Assembly: GCA_003503535.1 (NCBI GenBank)
Contig: DOCI01000002.1
Span: 1,846 to 12,908 of the forward strand
Reading direction: 5' to 3'
Length of the DNA stretch: 11,063 nt
DNA from: Planctomycetaceae bacterium
GTDB lineage: Bacteria > Planctomycetota > Planctomycetia > Planctomycetales > Planctomycetaceae
Shown: positions 1 through 6,964 of the stretch, piece by piece
How positions within the stretch are numbered: the stretch's first letter is position 1
Layout of the letters: the number at the start of each line of letters is the position of its first letter
Program-made: the position numbers and the translations under genes
Notes under the pieces: generated by a model
Told to the model about the DNA's origin: nothing
Database searches by the model: none
The model's input: only the letters and a program-made list of their open reading frames with translations

Positions 1-322
1 AATTGTTGAATTTCTCCGGTTTTAGTTTGGAACGCGGTATAGTAGTCTAAAATTTTATTCAGAACTGCGGATATAAATATCGTGGTTCATTAAAAGTCAT
101 CTTTTCTATTGAGGACTCTCTTCCCCCTGGCGTCTTGGCGGTTCAAATTCTTCAAAGATAACACATCAACTCGCCCCGATCTGGCTTTGAATTGATCCGA
201 AGTTCATTGCTCGGTAGCATATCGGATTCGATTTGCTGCGTCCAAGTAGATGGTAACTGGTTTTCAGTGTGGACCGCTTTGGCAAATCGCCACTTAGTAC
301 CACTAACCTTGAATGCTGTGTT
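1..322. other. Gene-free leader upstream of guaA
   Basis: No convincing coding sequence is seen here on either strand. It should contain the guaA promoter, but I find no -35/-10 pair with good spacing. TATAGT at 38-43 and TATAAA at 72-77 are possible -10 boxes without a matching -35. Around 129-145 the words TGGCG and TTGGCGG occur close together (CTGGCGTCTTGGCGGTTC), a style often seen in extragenic repeats. I saw no purine-riboswitch core. Confidence 0.5.
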
Positions 323-1918
323 ATGACTGCTTCGGAGACACACACCAACGAGTCTGTCAAACTCGATACCGTTCCCAACAACGAAGAAGTTGTGCTCGTG
401 TTCGACTTCGGTTCGCAAACAGCCCAACTGATTGCCCGCCGTGTCCGCGAGCAAAACGTGTTCTGTCAGATCGTCCGCCACGATTTGTCCGCAGAACGCG
501 TCAAGGAAATCAATCCGAAGGGCATCATCCTGTCCGGTGGTCCAGCCAGTGTTTATGGCGAAGGAGCCCCGCAGCCCGATCCGGCGATTTTCGATCTCGA
601 TATCCCAATGCTCGGCATCTGCTACGGCATGCAGGTCCTCTGCAAATATCTCGGCAGCGATGTCACACCCGGTACATCCCGTGAGTTTGGGCGAACGACC
701 TGCCGCGTGCATGAGCCGAATCAGTTCTTTGCGAAAGTTCCCGAAGAACTGACCGTCTGGATGAGTCACGGCGATCAGGTGAACCAACTGAACGAACAGT
801 TCATCTCGCTGGCAGCGACCTCCACCTGTCCTTATGCAGCCGTCAAACATCGGCAGCGAGAGACATACGGACTACAATTTCATCCAGAAGTGACACACAC
901 CGAACATGGGGGGCAACTGCTGGCCAACTTCGTGAAACGCATTTGCGGCTGTCAGGGAACCTGGAGAATTTCCTCACTGATCGACCGCGAAATCACCGCG
1001 ATTCGCGAACGCGTCGGCAAGTCACGTGTCATTTGTGGGTTGTCGGGTGGTGTGGATTCCTCAGTCGTCGCGGCTCTGTTATACCGTGCCCTCGGCTCTC
1101 AGCTCTCCTGCATTTTCGTCGATAATGGATTGCTGAGAAAAGGGGAATCGGATTCCGTTCGCAATCAATTTCAGGATCACTTCAAAACCGATCTGCACGT
1201 TGTCGATGCCAGCAAGCTGTTTCTGGATCAGCTGGCAGGCGAAAGCGACCCCCAGAAAAAGCGTAAGATCATCGGCAAGGTTTTTATCGATGTCTTCCGC
1301 AAGGAAGCCGAGTCGATTGATGATGCCCGGTTCCTGGCACAGGGAACCTTGTATCCGGATGTGATTGAATCGGGCGCAAGTGCCGACGGCCCGGCTGAGA
1401 CCATCAAATCGCATCATAATGTCGGTGGTTTACCTGAAGAACTCGGCTTTGAACTGATTGAACCGCTGCGGGATCTGTTCAAGGATGAAGTCCGGAAAAT
1501 GGGACTCGAACTCGGTCTGCCCGAACAACTGGTCTGGCGACACCCGTTCCCAGGCCCGGGGCTGGCGGTGAGATGTCTGGGAGAAATCTTGCCGGATCGA
1601 CTTGAGATTCTCCGGGAAGCCGACGCGATTCTGCTGGAAGAACTCAGAAATGCCGGCCTGTATCGCAAAGTGCAACAGGCATTCGCAGTCATCCTGCCGA
1701 TTCAGACCGTCGGCGTAATGGGCGATGGCCGAACTTACGAATATGTACTGGCCATTCGAGCCGTTACAACAGACGACTTCATGACAGCCGACTGGGCCCA
1801 ACTGCCTCACGACGTTTTGCAAAATATCTCCACACGAATCACAAATTCCGTCCGCGGCGTCAATCGGGTGGTTTATGATATCAGCTCGAAACCTCCGAGT
1901 ACGATTGAATGGGAGTAG
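323..1918 (+). CDS. guaA: GMP synthase (glutamine-hydrolysing)
   Basis: GuaA converts XMP to GMP using ATP and glutamine, the last step of de novo guanine nucleotide synthesis in the cytoplasm. From the ATG at 323 the protein has 531 residues, close to the usual 510-530. An N-terminal class I glutamine amidotransferase domain (about 22-208) shows the nucleophile elbow GICYGMQ with Cys100 and the HPE dyad His187/Glu189. A PP-loop ATP pyrophosphatase domain follows, with the P-loop SGGVDSS at 241-247. The C-terminal dimerisation/XMP-binding domain carries [11 protein letters not shown] at about 407-417 and ends in the typical KPPSTIEWE. An in-frame GTG at 269 would add 18 residues (MDRFGKSP...) unlike the family; I prefer 323 although neither start has a strong ribosome binding site. 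All key residues are intact. It is the first of three co-directional genes. Confidence 0.97.
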   Translation: MTASETHTNESVKLDTVPNNEEVVLVFDFGSQTAQLIARRVREQNVFCQIVRHDLSAERVKEINPKGIILSGGPASVYGEGAPQPDPAIFDLDIPMLGICYGMQVLCKYLGSDVTPGTSREFGRTTCRVHEPNQFFAKVPEELTVWMSHGDQVNQLNEQFISLAATSTCPYAAVKHRQRETYGLQFHPEVTHTEHGGQLLANFVKRICGCQGTWRISSLIDREITAIRERVGKSRVICGLSGGVDSSVVAALLYRALGSQLSCIFVDNGLLRKGESDSVRNQFQDHFKTDLHVVDASKLFLDQLAGESDPQKKRKIIGKVFIDVFRKEAESIDDARFLAQGTLYPDVIESGASADGPAETIKSHHNVGGLPEELGFELIEPLRDLFKDEVRKMGLELGLPEQLVWRHPFPGPGLAVRCLGEILPDRLEILREADAILLEELRNAGLYRKVQQAFAVILPIQTVGVMGDGRTYEYVLAIRAVTTDDFMTADWAQLPHDVLQNISTRITNSVRGVNRVVYDISSKPPSTIEWE

Positions 1919-1921
1919 GGG

Positions 1922-1947
1922 GAGAGGCCAGTGTTGAGAGGCTAGTG
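1922..1947. repeat. Two-copy 14-base tandem repeat
   Basis: GAGAGGCCAGTG (1922-1933) and GAGAGGCTAGTG (1936-1947) match at 11 of 12 bases with a 14-base period. They lie in the short gap between guaA and the ankyrin gene. It may be a remnant of an intergenic minisatellite; two copies are too few to be sure. Confidence 0.45.
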
Positions 1948-1972
1948 CCCAGAAGATGTAGGTAACGATTCC

Positions 1973-2743
1973 ATGAAAAAGCTTGACTGGACTCTGTATT
2001 CCATCGCCGCCGTTGGCGTGATTGTTGTCATTGTCATCAATGTCTATTTCTATCAGATTCAGCAACACCGCAAGTATCTTCGTTCCCTCGGTTTGCATGG
2101 AGCAGCCGTCCATTATCCCCATTTGATTCCTGAAATTGCCGAGATGGGAGTCGATATCAATGAATTGAATGTTGATGGAAACACACCAGTTCATATGGCT
2201 GTCACATTTAAAAAAGTGGAATCGGTAAAGCTCTTACTTGACCGGAATGCGGATCCCAATATCAAAAACCCGTCAAATAAAATCAATCCGACTCCTCTAC
2301 TTGATGCAACATTCATTCTGTCCTCAGCAGAGGAAGCTGAGATTGTAAAACTTCTGTTAAAGGCCGGAGCTGACCCGAATGTCACAGGTAACCAGAAGGA
2401 AACACCACTTCATAGAATTGCCCGTACATCATCGAAATCGCTGGCAGTTGTTGTTGCTAAAGACTTGATTGATTCCGGTGCCAATGTCAATTCGGAAGCA
2501 GCAAGGGGGATGACTCCACTGCAGACTGCCGTTGCATTAGGGAATACAGGTCTTGTCGATTTGCTTCTGACCGCAGGTGCCGACCCAGAAATACGAAATC
2601 ATGATGGTTTTCGGGCAATCGATCAGATCAACTCCACTTCCAAACGGGAAGCGATTCAAAAGGTTTTTGAAAAACATGGAGCCGATTCTGTCCGGCGTCC
2701 GGAGTTATTTGCAAAATATCGTAAAGATGAGAATTCGGAATGA
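1973..2743 (+). CDS. Membrane-anchored ankyrin-repeat protein
   Basis: This 256-residue protein starts MKKLDW and has one hydrophobic helix at about residues 10-27 (IAAVGVIVVIVINVYF), an uncleaved signal anchor because no lipobox or cleavage site is evident. Residues from about 64 to 237 form ankyrin repeats with the usual TPLH-like and LLLxxGADPN signatures: TPVHMAV (71-77), LLLDRNADPN (87-96), LLLKAGADPN (127-136), TPLHRIA (144-150), LIDSGANVN (165-173), TPLQTAVALGN (181-191) and LLLTAGADPEIRN (197-209). A last degenerate repeat ends near KHGAD (234-238). Ankyrin repeats bind other proteins; the partner cannot be read from sequence. The coding region looks more AT-rich than its neighbours (two sampled 60-base lines are 42-45% GC). 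AGGTAA lies about 10 bases before the ATG. It sits 54 bases after guaA and 69 before argG, so co-transcription is possible, but no functional link to either is known. Confidence 0.88.
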   Translation: MKKLDWTLYSIAAVGVIVVIVINVYFYQIQQHRKYLRSLGLHGAAVHYPHLIPEIAEMGVDINELNVDGNTPVHMAVTFKKVESVKLLLDRNADPNIKNPSNKINPTPLLDATFILSSAEEAEIVKLLLKAGADPNVTGNQKETPLHRIARTSSKSLAVVVAKDLIDSGANVNSEAARGMTPLQTAVALGNTGLVDLLLTAGADPEIRNHDGFRAIDQINSTSKREAIQKVFEKHGADSVRRPELFAKYRKDENSE

Positions 2744-2748
2744 CCTGC

Positions 2749-2754
2749 TATACT
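2749..2754 (+). promoter_or_regulatory. Possible -10 box for argG
   Basis: TATACT lies 58 bases before the argG start, in the gap after the ankyrin gene. No good -35 is found 16-18 bases upstream, so argG may have its own start of transcription or be read through from upstream genes. Confidence 0.2.
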
Positions 2755-2812
2755 GGTGGCAAATCATTAACATCAAATAATCAACTGAGAATCGTTCTAC
2801 GAAAGAAACAAG

Positions 2813-4012
2813 ATGAGTAAAGAAAAAGTCGTTCTGGCCTACAGTGGTGGACTCGATACCTCCGTTCTGGTGGGCTGGTTGCAGGATAAGGGTTATGAAG
2901 TTCACTGTCTGTATGTCGATCTGGGGCAGCCGTGTGAAGATCGTAAGGCGATTATGCAGAAGGCTGTCGATATCGGAGCCGCTTCTGCGGAGATTGCCGA
3001 TGTTCGGGAAGAGCTTTGCAGCGATTTTGCGTTTCCGGTTCTGCAGTGGCAGGCGAAATACGAAAGCATCTATCTGCTCGGAACATCGATTGCCCGTCCG
3101 CTGATTTCCAAAGCCTGCCTGCAACGGGCCCGAGAAGTCGGAGCGGTTGCGTTTGTACATGGGGCGACTGGCAAAGGGAACGATCAATGTCGCTTCCAAT
3201 TGGCAGCCGAGGCTCTGGACCCGACGGTGAAAATCATTGCCCCCTGGCGGATGAAAGAATTCCGCGATGCCTTCCCCGGCCGCACGGAAATGCTCGCTTA
3301 TTGTGAAGAGAAAAACATCCCCGTCAAAGCGACCTCATCAAAACCCTACAGTTCCGACGAAAACTGTCTGCACATCAGCTATGAAGCCGGCAAGCTGGAA
3401 GATCCGGAAGTCGATGGAGTCACGGTTATCGATTTCGGGATGACGGTTTCTCCTCAGGATGCCCCTGATAAAGAAGAATTTGTGACGGTCGGTTTCGAAT
3501 CCGGCATCCCCGTCAGCCTGAATGGAGCCAGTAAATCGCCACTTGAAATGGTGACGGAACTCAACGAGATCGCCGGCCGAAATGGGGTTGGTCGGATCGA
3601 TATGATCGAGAACCGCTACGTCGGCATGAAGAGTCGCGGCGTGTACGAAGCTCCCGGAATGACCGCTCTCTACACCGCTCATCTGGCCATGGAACAGATG
3701 ACCCTCGACCGCGATTTGACTCACCTGCGGGATCGGATGTCGGCTGAAGTGGCCGAGATGGTCTATTATGGAATGTGGTATTGTGCGAAGATGGATGCCT
3801 TGATGGCGTTTATCAAAGAGGCACAGAAACCAGTGAGCGGCGAAGTGAAACTTTCCTTCTACAAAGGCAATTGCCGAGTCGCTGGCTGGTCGAGTCCCAA
3901 CAGTCTGTACATTGACGAAATTGCCAGCATGGAAGGGGGCGGCACCTACAACCAGGACGATGCCGAAGGCTTCCTGAGAATCATGGGGCTGCCTCTGCGA
4001 GTTCAGGGATGA
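2813..4012 (+). CDS. argG: Argininosuccinate synthase
   Basis: ArgG joins citrulline and aspartate using ATP (released as AMP and pyrophosphate) to make argininosuccinate, the penultimate step of arginine synthesis. The 399 residues match the usual length of about 400. The PP-loop AYSGGLDTS is at residues 9-17. TSIARPLISK (91-100) and HGATGKGNDQCRF (116-128) are the conserved citrulline/aspartate/ATP-binding segments. PYSSDENCLHISYEAGKLEDP begins at 178, another hallmark of the family. The C-terminal SFYKGNCRV and SPNSLY segments complete the fold. The ATG at 2813 is preceded only by a weak purine stretch (CGAAAGAAACAAG). No other arginine gene is nearby. It is the second PP-loop enzyme in this gene run after guaA. 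Confidence 0.97.
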   Translation: MSKEKVVLAYSGGLDTSVLVGWLQDKGYEVHCLYVDLGQPCEDRKAIMQKAVDIGAASAEIADVREELCSDFAFPVLQWQAKYESIYLLGTSIARPLISKACLQRAREVGAVAFVHGATGKGNDQCRFQLAAEALDPTVKIIAPWRMKEFRDAFPGRTEMLAYCEEKNIPVKATSSKPYSSDENCLHISYEAGKLEDPEVDGVTVIDFGMTVSPQDAPDKEEFVTVGFESGIPVSLNGASKSPLEMVTELNEIAGRNGVGRIDMIENRYVGMKSRGVYEAPGMTALYTAHLAMEQMTLDRDLTHLRDRMSAEVAEMVYYGMWYCAKMDALMAFIKEAQKPVSGEVKLSFYKGNCRVAGWSSPNSLYIDEIASMEGGGTYNQDDAEGFLRIMGLPLRVQG

Positions 4013-4043
4013 GTCCGACCTCGCGAGTGGTAGGAAAAACAAG

Positions 4044-4162
4044 AGGCGAGCCGAGCCGAGCCAGTAATGGCTCGGGTGGGTTTGGTTTACCATAGATACT
4101 ATTTTCAATGAGGCGCACAAGGATCGTGAGAAAACCCAAGTCATAACTGACTCGGCTCGCCT
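4044..4162. repeat. 119-bp inverted-repeat element (MITE- or REPIN-like)
   Basis: A perfect 12-bp inverted repeat bounds the segment: AGGCGAGCCGAG (4044-4055) and CTCGGCTCGCCT (4151-4162). Each end also carries its own hairpin just inside: CCGAGCCA-GTAA-TGGCTCGG (4056-4075) on the left and AGTCA-TAAC-TGACT (4140-4153) on the right. TGGGTTT (4077-4083) can further pair with AAACCCA (4132-4138). When the right end is reverse-complemented it aligns with the left end over about 35 bases, with short gaps. No coding capacity and no clear target-site duplication are seen. The left hairpin followed by GTGGGTTTGGTTT could also serve as the argG terminator. Confidence 0.6.
4056..4090 (+). terminator. 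argG: Possible argG terminator hairpin
   Basis: An 8-bp perfect stem CCGAGCCA/TGGCTCGG with a GTAA loop (4056-4075) lies 43 bases after the argG stop. The following GTGGGTTTGGTTT is only moderately T-rich, so termination may be weak. The hairpin is part of the inverted-repeat element at 4044-4162. Confidence 0.4.
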
Positions 4163-4194
4163 GAATGAATTGTTGGCAAATTGAGAACTCAGGG

Positions 4195-6426
4195 ATGCGA
4201 AATCAACCTCACTCGCAATGGCAGGTCATCGACGCAGCTGCGGAGCAGCGCGAGTCGGCCTGGAGTCTGGATCGGCAGGTGGAATTGCGCACCTGGCTGC
4301 TGATTGGGATCGCCATTATTGGCTTGTGCGTCATCGCCCTTCGCATCTCCCAGCTCAAGGTTTTGCGGCAAAAGAGTTTTCTTGATAACGCGAATCCGAT
4401 TACCGTTCGCGAGGAATCGATTCCCGCTGTCGATGGCCGGATCTTCTCGAGCGATGGCCAACTGCTCGCCTACGACGACGAACGCTTCAATGTCTCCGTT
4501 CACTACCGCTGGCTCGAAGATCCTCCCGATTCCCGCTGGCTGCGAAGTCAGGTCAAAACCCTGAAAAAGCGCTCTCTGGAACTGGAAGAACTCTCCGACG
4601 ACGCAGCCGAAGAACAAGTTCTGGAATTACGTAAGAATCTCTGGCAGAAGCTGATCTTGGCTGGAAACATTACTCCCGAAGAGTTTGAAAAAACACGGAA
4701 GAAAATCCAGAAGCAGGTTGAAGGCATTGCCGAAGTTGTTGATCGTAATCAGCTGGAAAAGAAGCAGCAGAAAGATGCAGAACAAGAGGAACGCTCCGGC
4801 TCATTTTCCTCCTGGGACGATGTCTGGAAACTCGTCAAAAGCGAATTGACCGAACCTCCGACGCGCGGTCGTCCGGATCCGATTGTGATCCGTGAAGAGC
4901 TCGATTATCACCCGATTATCGAAAACGTTTCGACGTCTGTGGTCGCGGAGATTGAATCGCATCCGTCAGAATATCCGGGGGTACGCATTGCCCCGAGCAC
5001 GACGCGCATTTACCCTCGTGGAAATCTGGCCAGCCACATCATCGGCTTACGCAGCAGTCTGCGGGAAGATCAGATTCGCGAACGTCGTGCAGAACTTGAG
5101 GGGCCGGATCCTCTCGCTTATCAGGCTGTGGATCGGCAGGGACGTTTTGGTGTCGAACGGAGTTATAATTCAATCCTCCGCGGACTTCCCGGCTCTCAGA
5201 AGGTGAGTCTGGCTCGCGCAGGAGATCTCCTCAAAACGGAGAAAATTCGTTCGAGTCAATCGGGCAGGCATCTCGTGCTCTCTCTTCATAGTCAACTGCA
5301 GTTGGCTTCCGAAGAGATGCTCGATGAATTGATTTCTCCCGAACCGAGCCTCGTTCCCCCCCTGCCCGATGGCTTGCTTGATCCATCTGCGAAGCAAACA
5401 CAGGGGGGCTGTGTGCTGGTGATGAATATCTATTCGGGAGAACTGCTGGCAGCCGCTTCGAGTCCGCGTCCCGACCTGCAGAAACTGGTGATTGGTAGTT
5501 CTGATTATTGGCAGGAACTCAACTCCGATAAGCGAGCCCCGTTACTCTCGCGCGTTACGCAGGTTCTGCTGGCTCCCGGTTCGACCTTCAAACCGGTCAC
5601 TGCTGTTGCCCTTTGTGAAACCGAAGGAGTGCCTCAGGGAACGTTTCAGTGCCGGGGTTTTCTGGATGATCCGTTCAGTCACCGTTGTGCGATTTTTCAA
5701 TCGTCTGGTATCGGACATGAAGACATCAATTTGACGGACGCGATCGCTCAGTCCTGCAACGTCTACTTCTTCGCAGCTGCCCGACGCATGGGAGCAGAAC
5801 CGCTGGTCAACTGGTGCGATCGTCTCGGATTCGGAAACACGACCGGAGTCGACCTTCCCTTCGAGCAATCGGGACACGTGCCTGCTCCACGTGATAATCA
5901 GCCGGAGGGGAAGTATCAGTGGTATCCGGGAGACAATTTAGGATTGGCCATCGGCCAGAGCTATCTGACGGTCACACCATTGCAGATGCTGACAATGACG
6001 GCTTTCATCGCCAATGGCGGCGAACTGGTCACGCCACGCGTTGTCAGTCGCATTGCCTCTGGCGGAGAAAACTCGCAGAAACCCGACATCATTCCGCCTG
6101 TGAAATCCAAACCGATTCCGATTTCGAGAGAGACCATCACCGCCATCCAGTCCGGTATGAAAGAAGCGGTTGCCAGCCCGAAAGGGACAGCTCACAAAAC
6201 TGCCTATCTGAAAGAGATCGCCATCGCCGGAAAAACCGGCACCGCTCAAACGGGAGGCAATCGCGACAGTCACGCCTGGTTTGTTGGCTATGTCCCCGCA
6301 GACCAGCCTCAATATGCCTTTGTCATCATGCTGGAACACGGCGGCTCAGGCGGAGCCGATGCCGGGCCATTGGCAAAAAAACTGGTCCAAAGCCTGCTGG
6401 AACTTGGATTTGTTGAGCCCCAATAA
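4195..6426 (+). CDS. mrdA: Penicillin-binding protein 2 (peptidoglycan transpeptidase)
   Basis: This class B penicillin-binding protein should cross-link peptidoglycan in the periplasm during cell elongation. Numbered from the ATG at 4195 (743 residues), one membrane helix spans about 33-51 (TWLLIGIAIIGLCVIALRI). The N-terminal PBP dimer/pedestal region runs to about 350, with DGRIFSSDGQLLAYD near 80-94, YPGVRIAPSTTRIYPRGNLASHIIG near 260-284 and GRFGVERSYNSILRGLPG near 316-333. The transpeptidase domain follows with all catalytic motifs: Ser463-TFK466, Ser520-C-Asn522 and KTGT at 680-683. A Lys/Glu/Gln-rich, probably coiled-coil stretch at about 120-221 makes it longer than the roughly 630 residues of E. 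coli PBP2. An in-frame ATG at 4165 would add 10 residues but starts only two bases beyond the inverted-repeat element, so 4195 is preferred; neither has a good ribosome binding site. PBP2 rather than PBP3/FtsI is favoured by the pedestal motifs, but the subclass is not certain. No rodA, mreBCD or ftsW is adjacent. Confidence 0.9.
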   Translation: MRNQPHSQWQVIDAAAEQRESAWSLDRQVELRTWLLIGIAIIGLCVIALRISQLKVLRQKSFLDNANPITVREESIPAVDGRIFSSDGQLLAYDDERFNVSVHYRWLEDPPDSRWLRSQVKTLKKRSLELEELSDDAAEEQVLELRKNLWQKLILAGNITPEEFEKTRKKIQKQVEGIAEVVDRNQLEKKQQKDAEQEERSGSFSSWDDVWKLVKSELTEPPTRGRPDPIVIREELDYHPIIENVSTSVVAEIESHPSEYPGVRIAPSTTRIYPRGNLASHIIGLRSSLREDQIRERRAELEGPDPLAYQAVDRQGRFGVERSYNSILRGLPGSQKVSLARAGDLLKTEKIRSSQSGRHLVLSLHSQLQLASEEMLDELISPEPSLVPPLPDGLLDPSAKQTQGGCVLVMNIYSGELLAAASSPRPDLQKLVIGSSDYWQELNSDKRAPLLSRVTQVLLAPGSTFKPVTAVALCETEGVPQGTFQCRGFLDDPFSHRCAIFQSSGIGHEDINLTDAIAQSCNVYFFAAARRMGAEPLVNWCDRLGFGNTTGVDLPFEQSGHVPAPRDNQPEGKYQWYPGDNLGLAIGQSYLTVTPLQMLTMTAFIANGGELVTPRVVSRIASGGENSQKPDIIPPVKSKPIPISRETITAIQSGMKEAVASPKGTAHKTAYLKEIAIAGKTGTAQTGGNRDSHAWFVGYVPADQPQYAFVIMLEHGGSGGADAGPLAKKLVQSLLELGFVEPQ

Positions 6427-6441
6427 CAACCCCTAAACGTC

Positions 6442-6476
6442 AATAAGCCGCATACTTTCGCATGCGGCTTATTAAT
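6442..6476 (+). terminator. Hairpin terminator between convergent genes
   Basis: A perfect 12-bp stem AATAAGCCGCAT (6442-6453) / ATGCGGCTTATT (6462-6473) with an 8-base loop lies 15 bases after the PBP2 stop. The ends of the stem give short A and T stretches on either strand, so it may stop transcription from both this gene and the convergent lipoprotein gene. Confidence 0.75.
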
Positions 6477-6485
6477 TTGGTTTCG

Positions 6486-6503
6486 CGTGGAACAGGTTCC
6501 ACG
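6486..6503. other. Perfect 8-bp inverted repeat (hairpin)
   Basis: CGTGGAAC-AG-GTTCCACG is perfectly symmetric and lies seven bases beyond the stop codon of the minus-strand lipoprotein gene. No T-run follows on the minus strand. It may assist termination of that gene or stabilise the mRNA end. Confidence 0.5.
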
Positions 6504-6509
6504 TTTCAA

Positions 6510-6668
6510 CTAAGGAGCTTCTGAGCCGCCTTCAGCAGGAGCATCGCCACCACCATCAGTTGCTGGTGGTGTTGCTGCTGGTTCTGAACCACCATCGCAT
6601 CCGATGCTGGTTAAAGTCAGTGTGCAGCCGAACAGGACAGCCAAGCCCATTTTGCAAAGTTGTTTCAT
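6510..6668 (-). CDS. Small putative lipoprotein, 52 residues
   Basis: Reading the minus strand from the ATG at 6668 gives a 52-residue protein starting MKQLCKMGLAVLFGCTL, with a lysine-containing start, a hydrophobic helix and Cys24 in the context LTSIGC, which resembles a lipobox (the -3 residue is Ser, not the usual Leu). The mature part is only about 28 residues, rich in Gly, Ala, Pro, Glu and Asp (DGGSEPAATPPATDGGG..), and ends SEAP before TAG. A very good ribosome binding site, GAGAGGG, is placed 6 bases before the start. Function is unknown; tiny acidic lipoproteins of this kind are common as hypothetical proteins in planctomycetes. It is convergent with the PBP2 gene. Confidence 0.8.
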   Translation of the reverse strand: MKQLCKMGLAVLFGCTLTLTSIGCDGGSEPAATPPATDGGGDAPAEGGSEAP

Positions 6669-6688
6669 TTCAAACCCTCTCTGATGTA

Positions 6689-6754
6689 TTAATCTTGACC
6701 CACGTGTCCGCTCATATCATAGAAATGGACACTCCATCTCCTGAGCGAATGCAT
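6689..6754 (-). CDS. Possible 21-codon upstream ORF
   Basis: An ATG at 6754 on the minus strand is preceded by AGGAG with 7-base spacing, an ideal ribosome binding site. It opens a 21-residue ORF (MHSLRRWSVHF...) ending in TAA 20 bases before the small lipoprotein start. The gap contains the lipoprotein's own ribosome binding site. It could be a leader peptide, a tiny protein or chance. The peptide has no run of a single amino acid that would suggest classical attenuation. An inverted repeat GTGTCC (6704-6709) / GGACAC (6727-6732) lies inside it. Confidence 0.35.
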   Translation of the reverse strand: MHSLRRWSVHFYDMSGHVGQD

Positions 6755-6891
6755 TTTAACACTCCTGATAACGGAGTAATGCTGGTGAAGGTTCATTAGG
6801 ACGTATCAAAATTAACATTTCAACTCTGAGAGGCCTTTAAATACTAATTTCAATGAACTTTTATGCATGGAAGCCGGACAAATCCCCTTCC

Positions 6892-6937
6892 AAAAAAAGA
6901 AATGACCCCGAAACCTGTAGCAGGCTGGGATCATTTC
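6892..6937 (-). terminator. Rho-independent terminator of the 463-residue protein gene
   Basis: On the minus strand a stem formed by 6931-6937 and 6899-6905 (GAAATGA with TCATTTC), extended inward by CCC/GGG with a bulged base, is followed directly by seven T (6892-6898). It lies 28 bases after the stop at 6965. Confidence 0.85.
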
Positions 6938-6964
6938 CTCGAGATCAGATTTCCAGAGTGTCCA

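Noticed and set aside
1..322. Purine or PRPP riboswitch before guaA
   Set aside because: The conserved cores of these aptamers are not found, and no strong terminator-like hairpin precedes the start.
152..850. Minus-strand open frame of 232 codons opposite guaA
   Set aside because: It overlaps the well-supported guaA over most of its length and has no recognisable motif; antisense open frames are common over conserved GC-rich genes.
1430..2194. Minus-strand open frame of 254 codons spanning the guaA end and ankyrin start
   Set aside because: It is antisense to two supported genes and shows no domain or ribosome binding site.
3338..4144. Minus-strand open frame of 268 codons opposite argG
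   Set aside because: It mirrors the argG codons, and its supposed start lies inside the palindromic element; no family resemblance.
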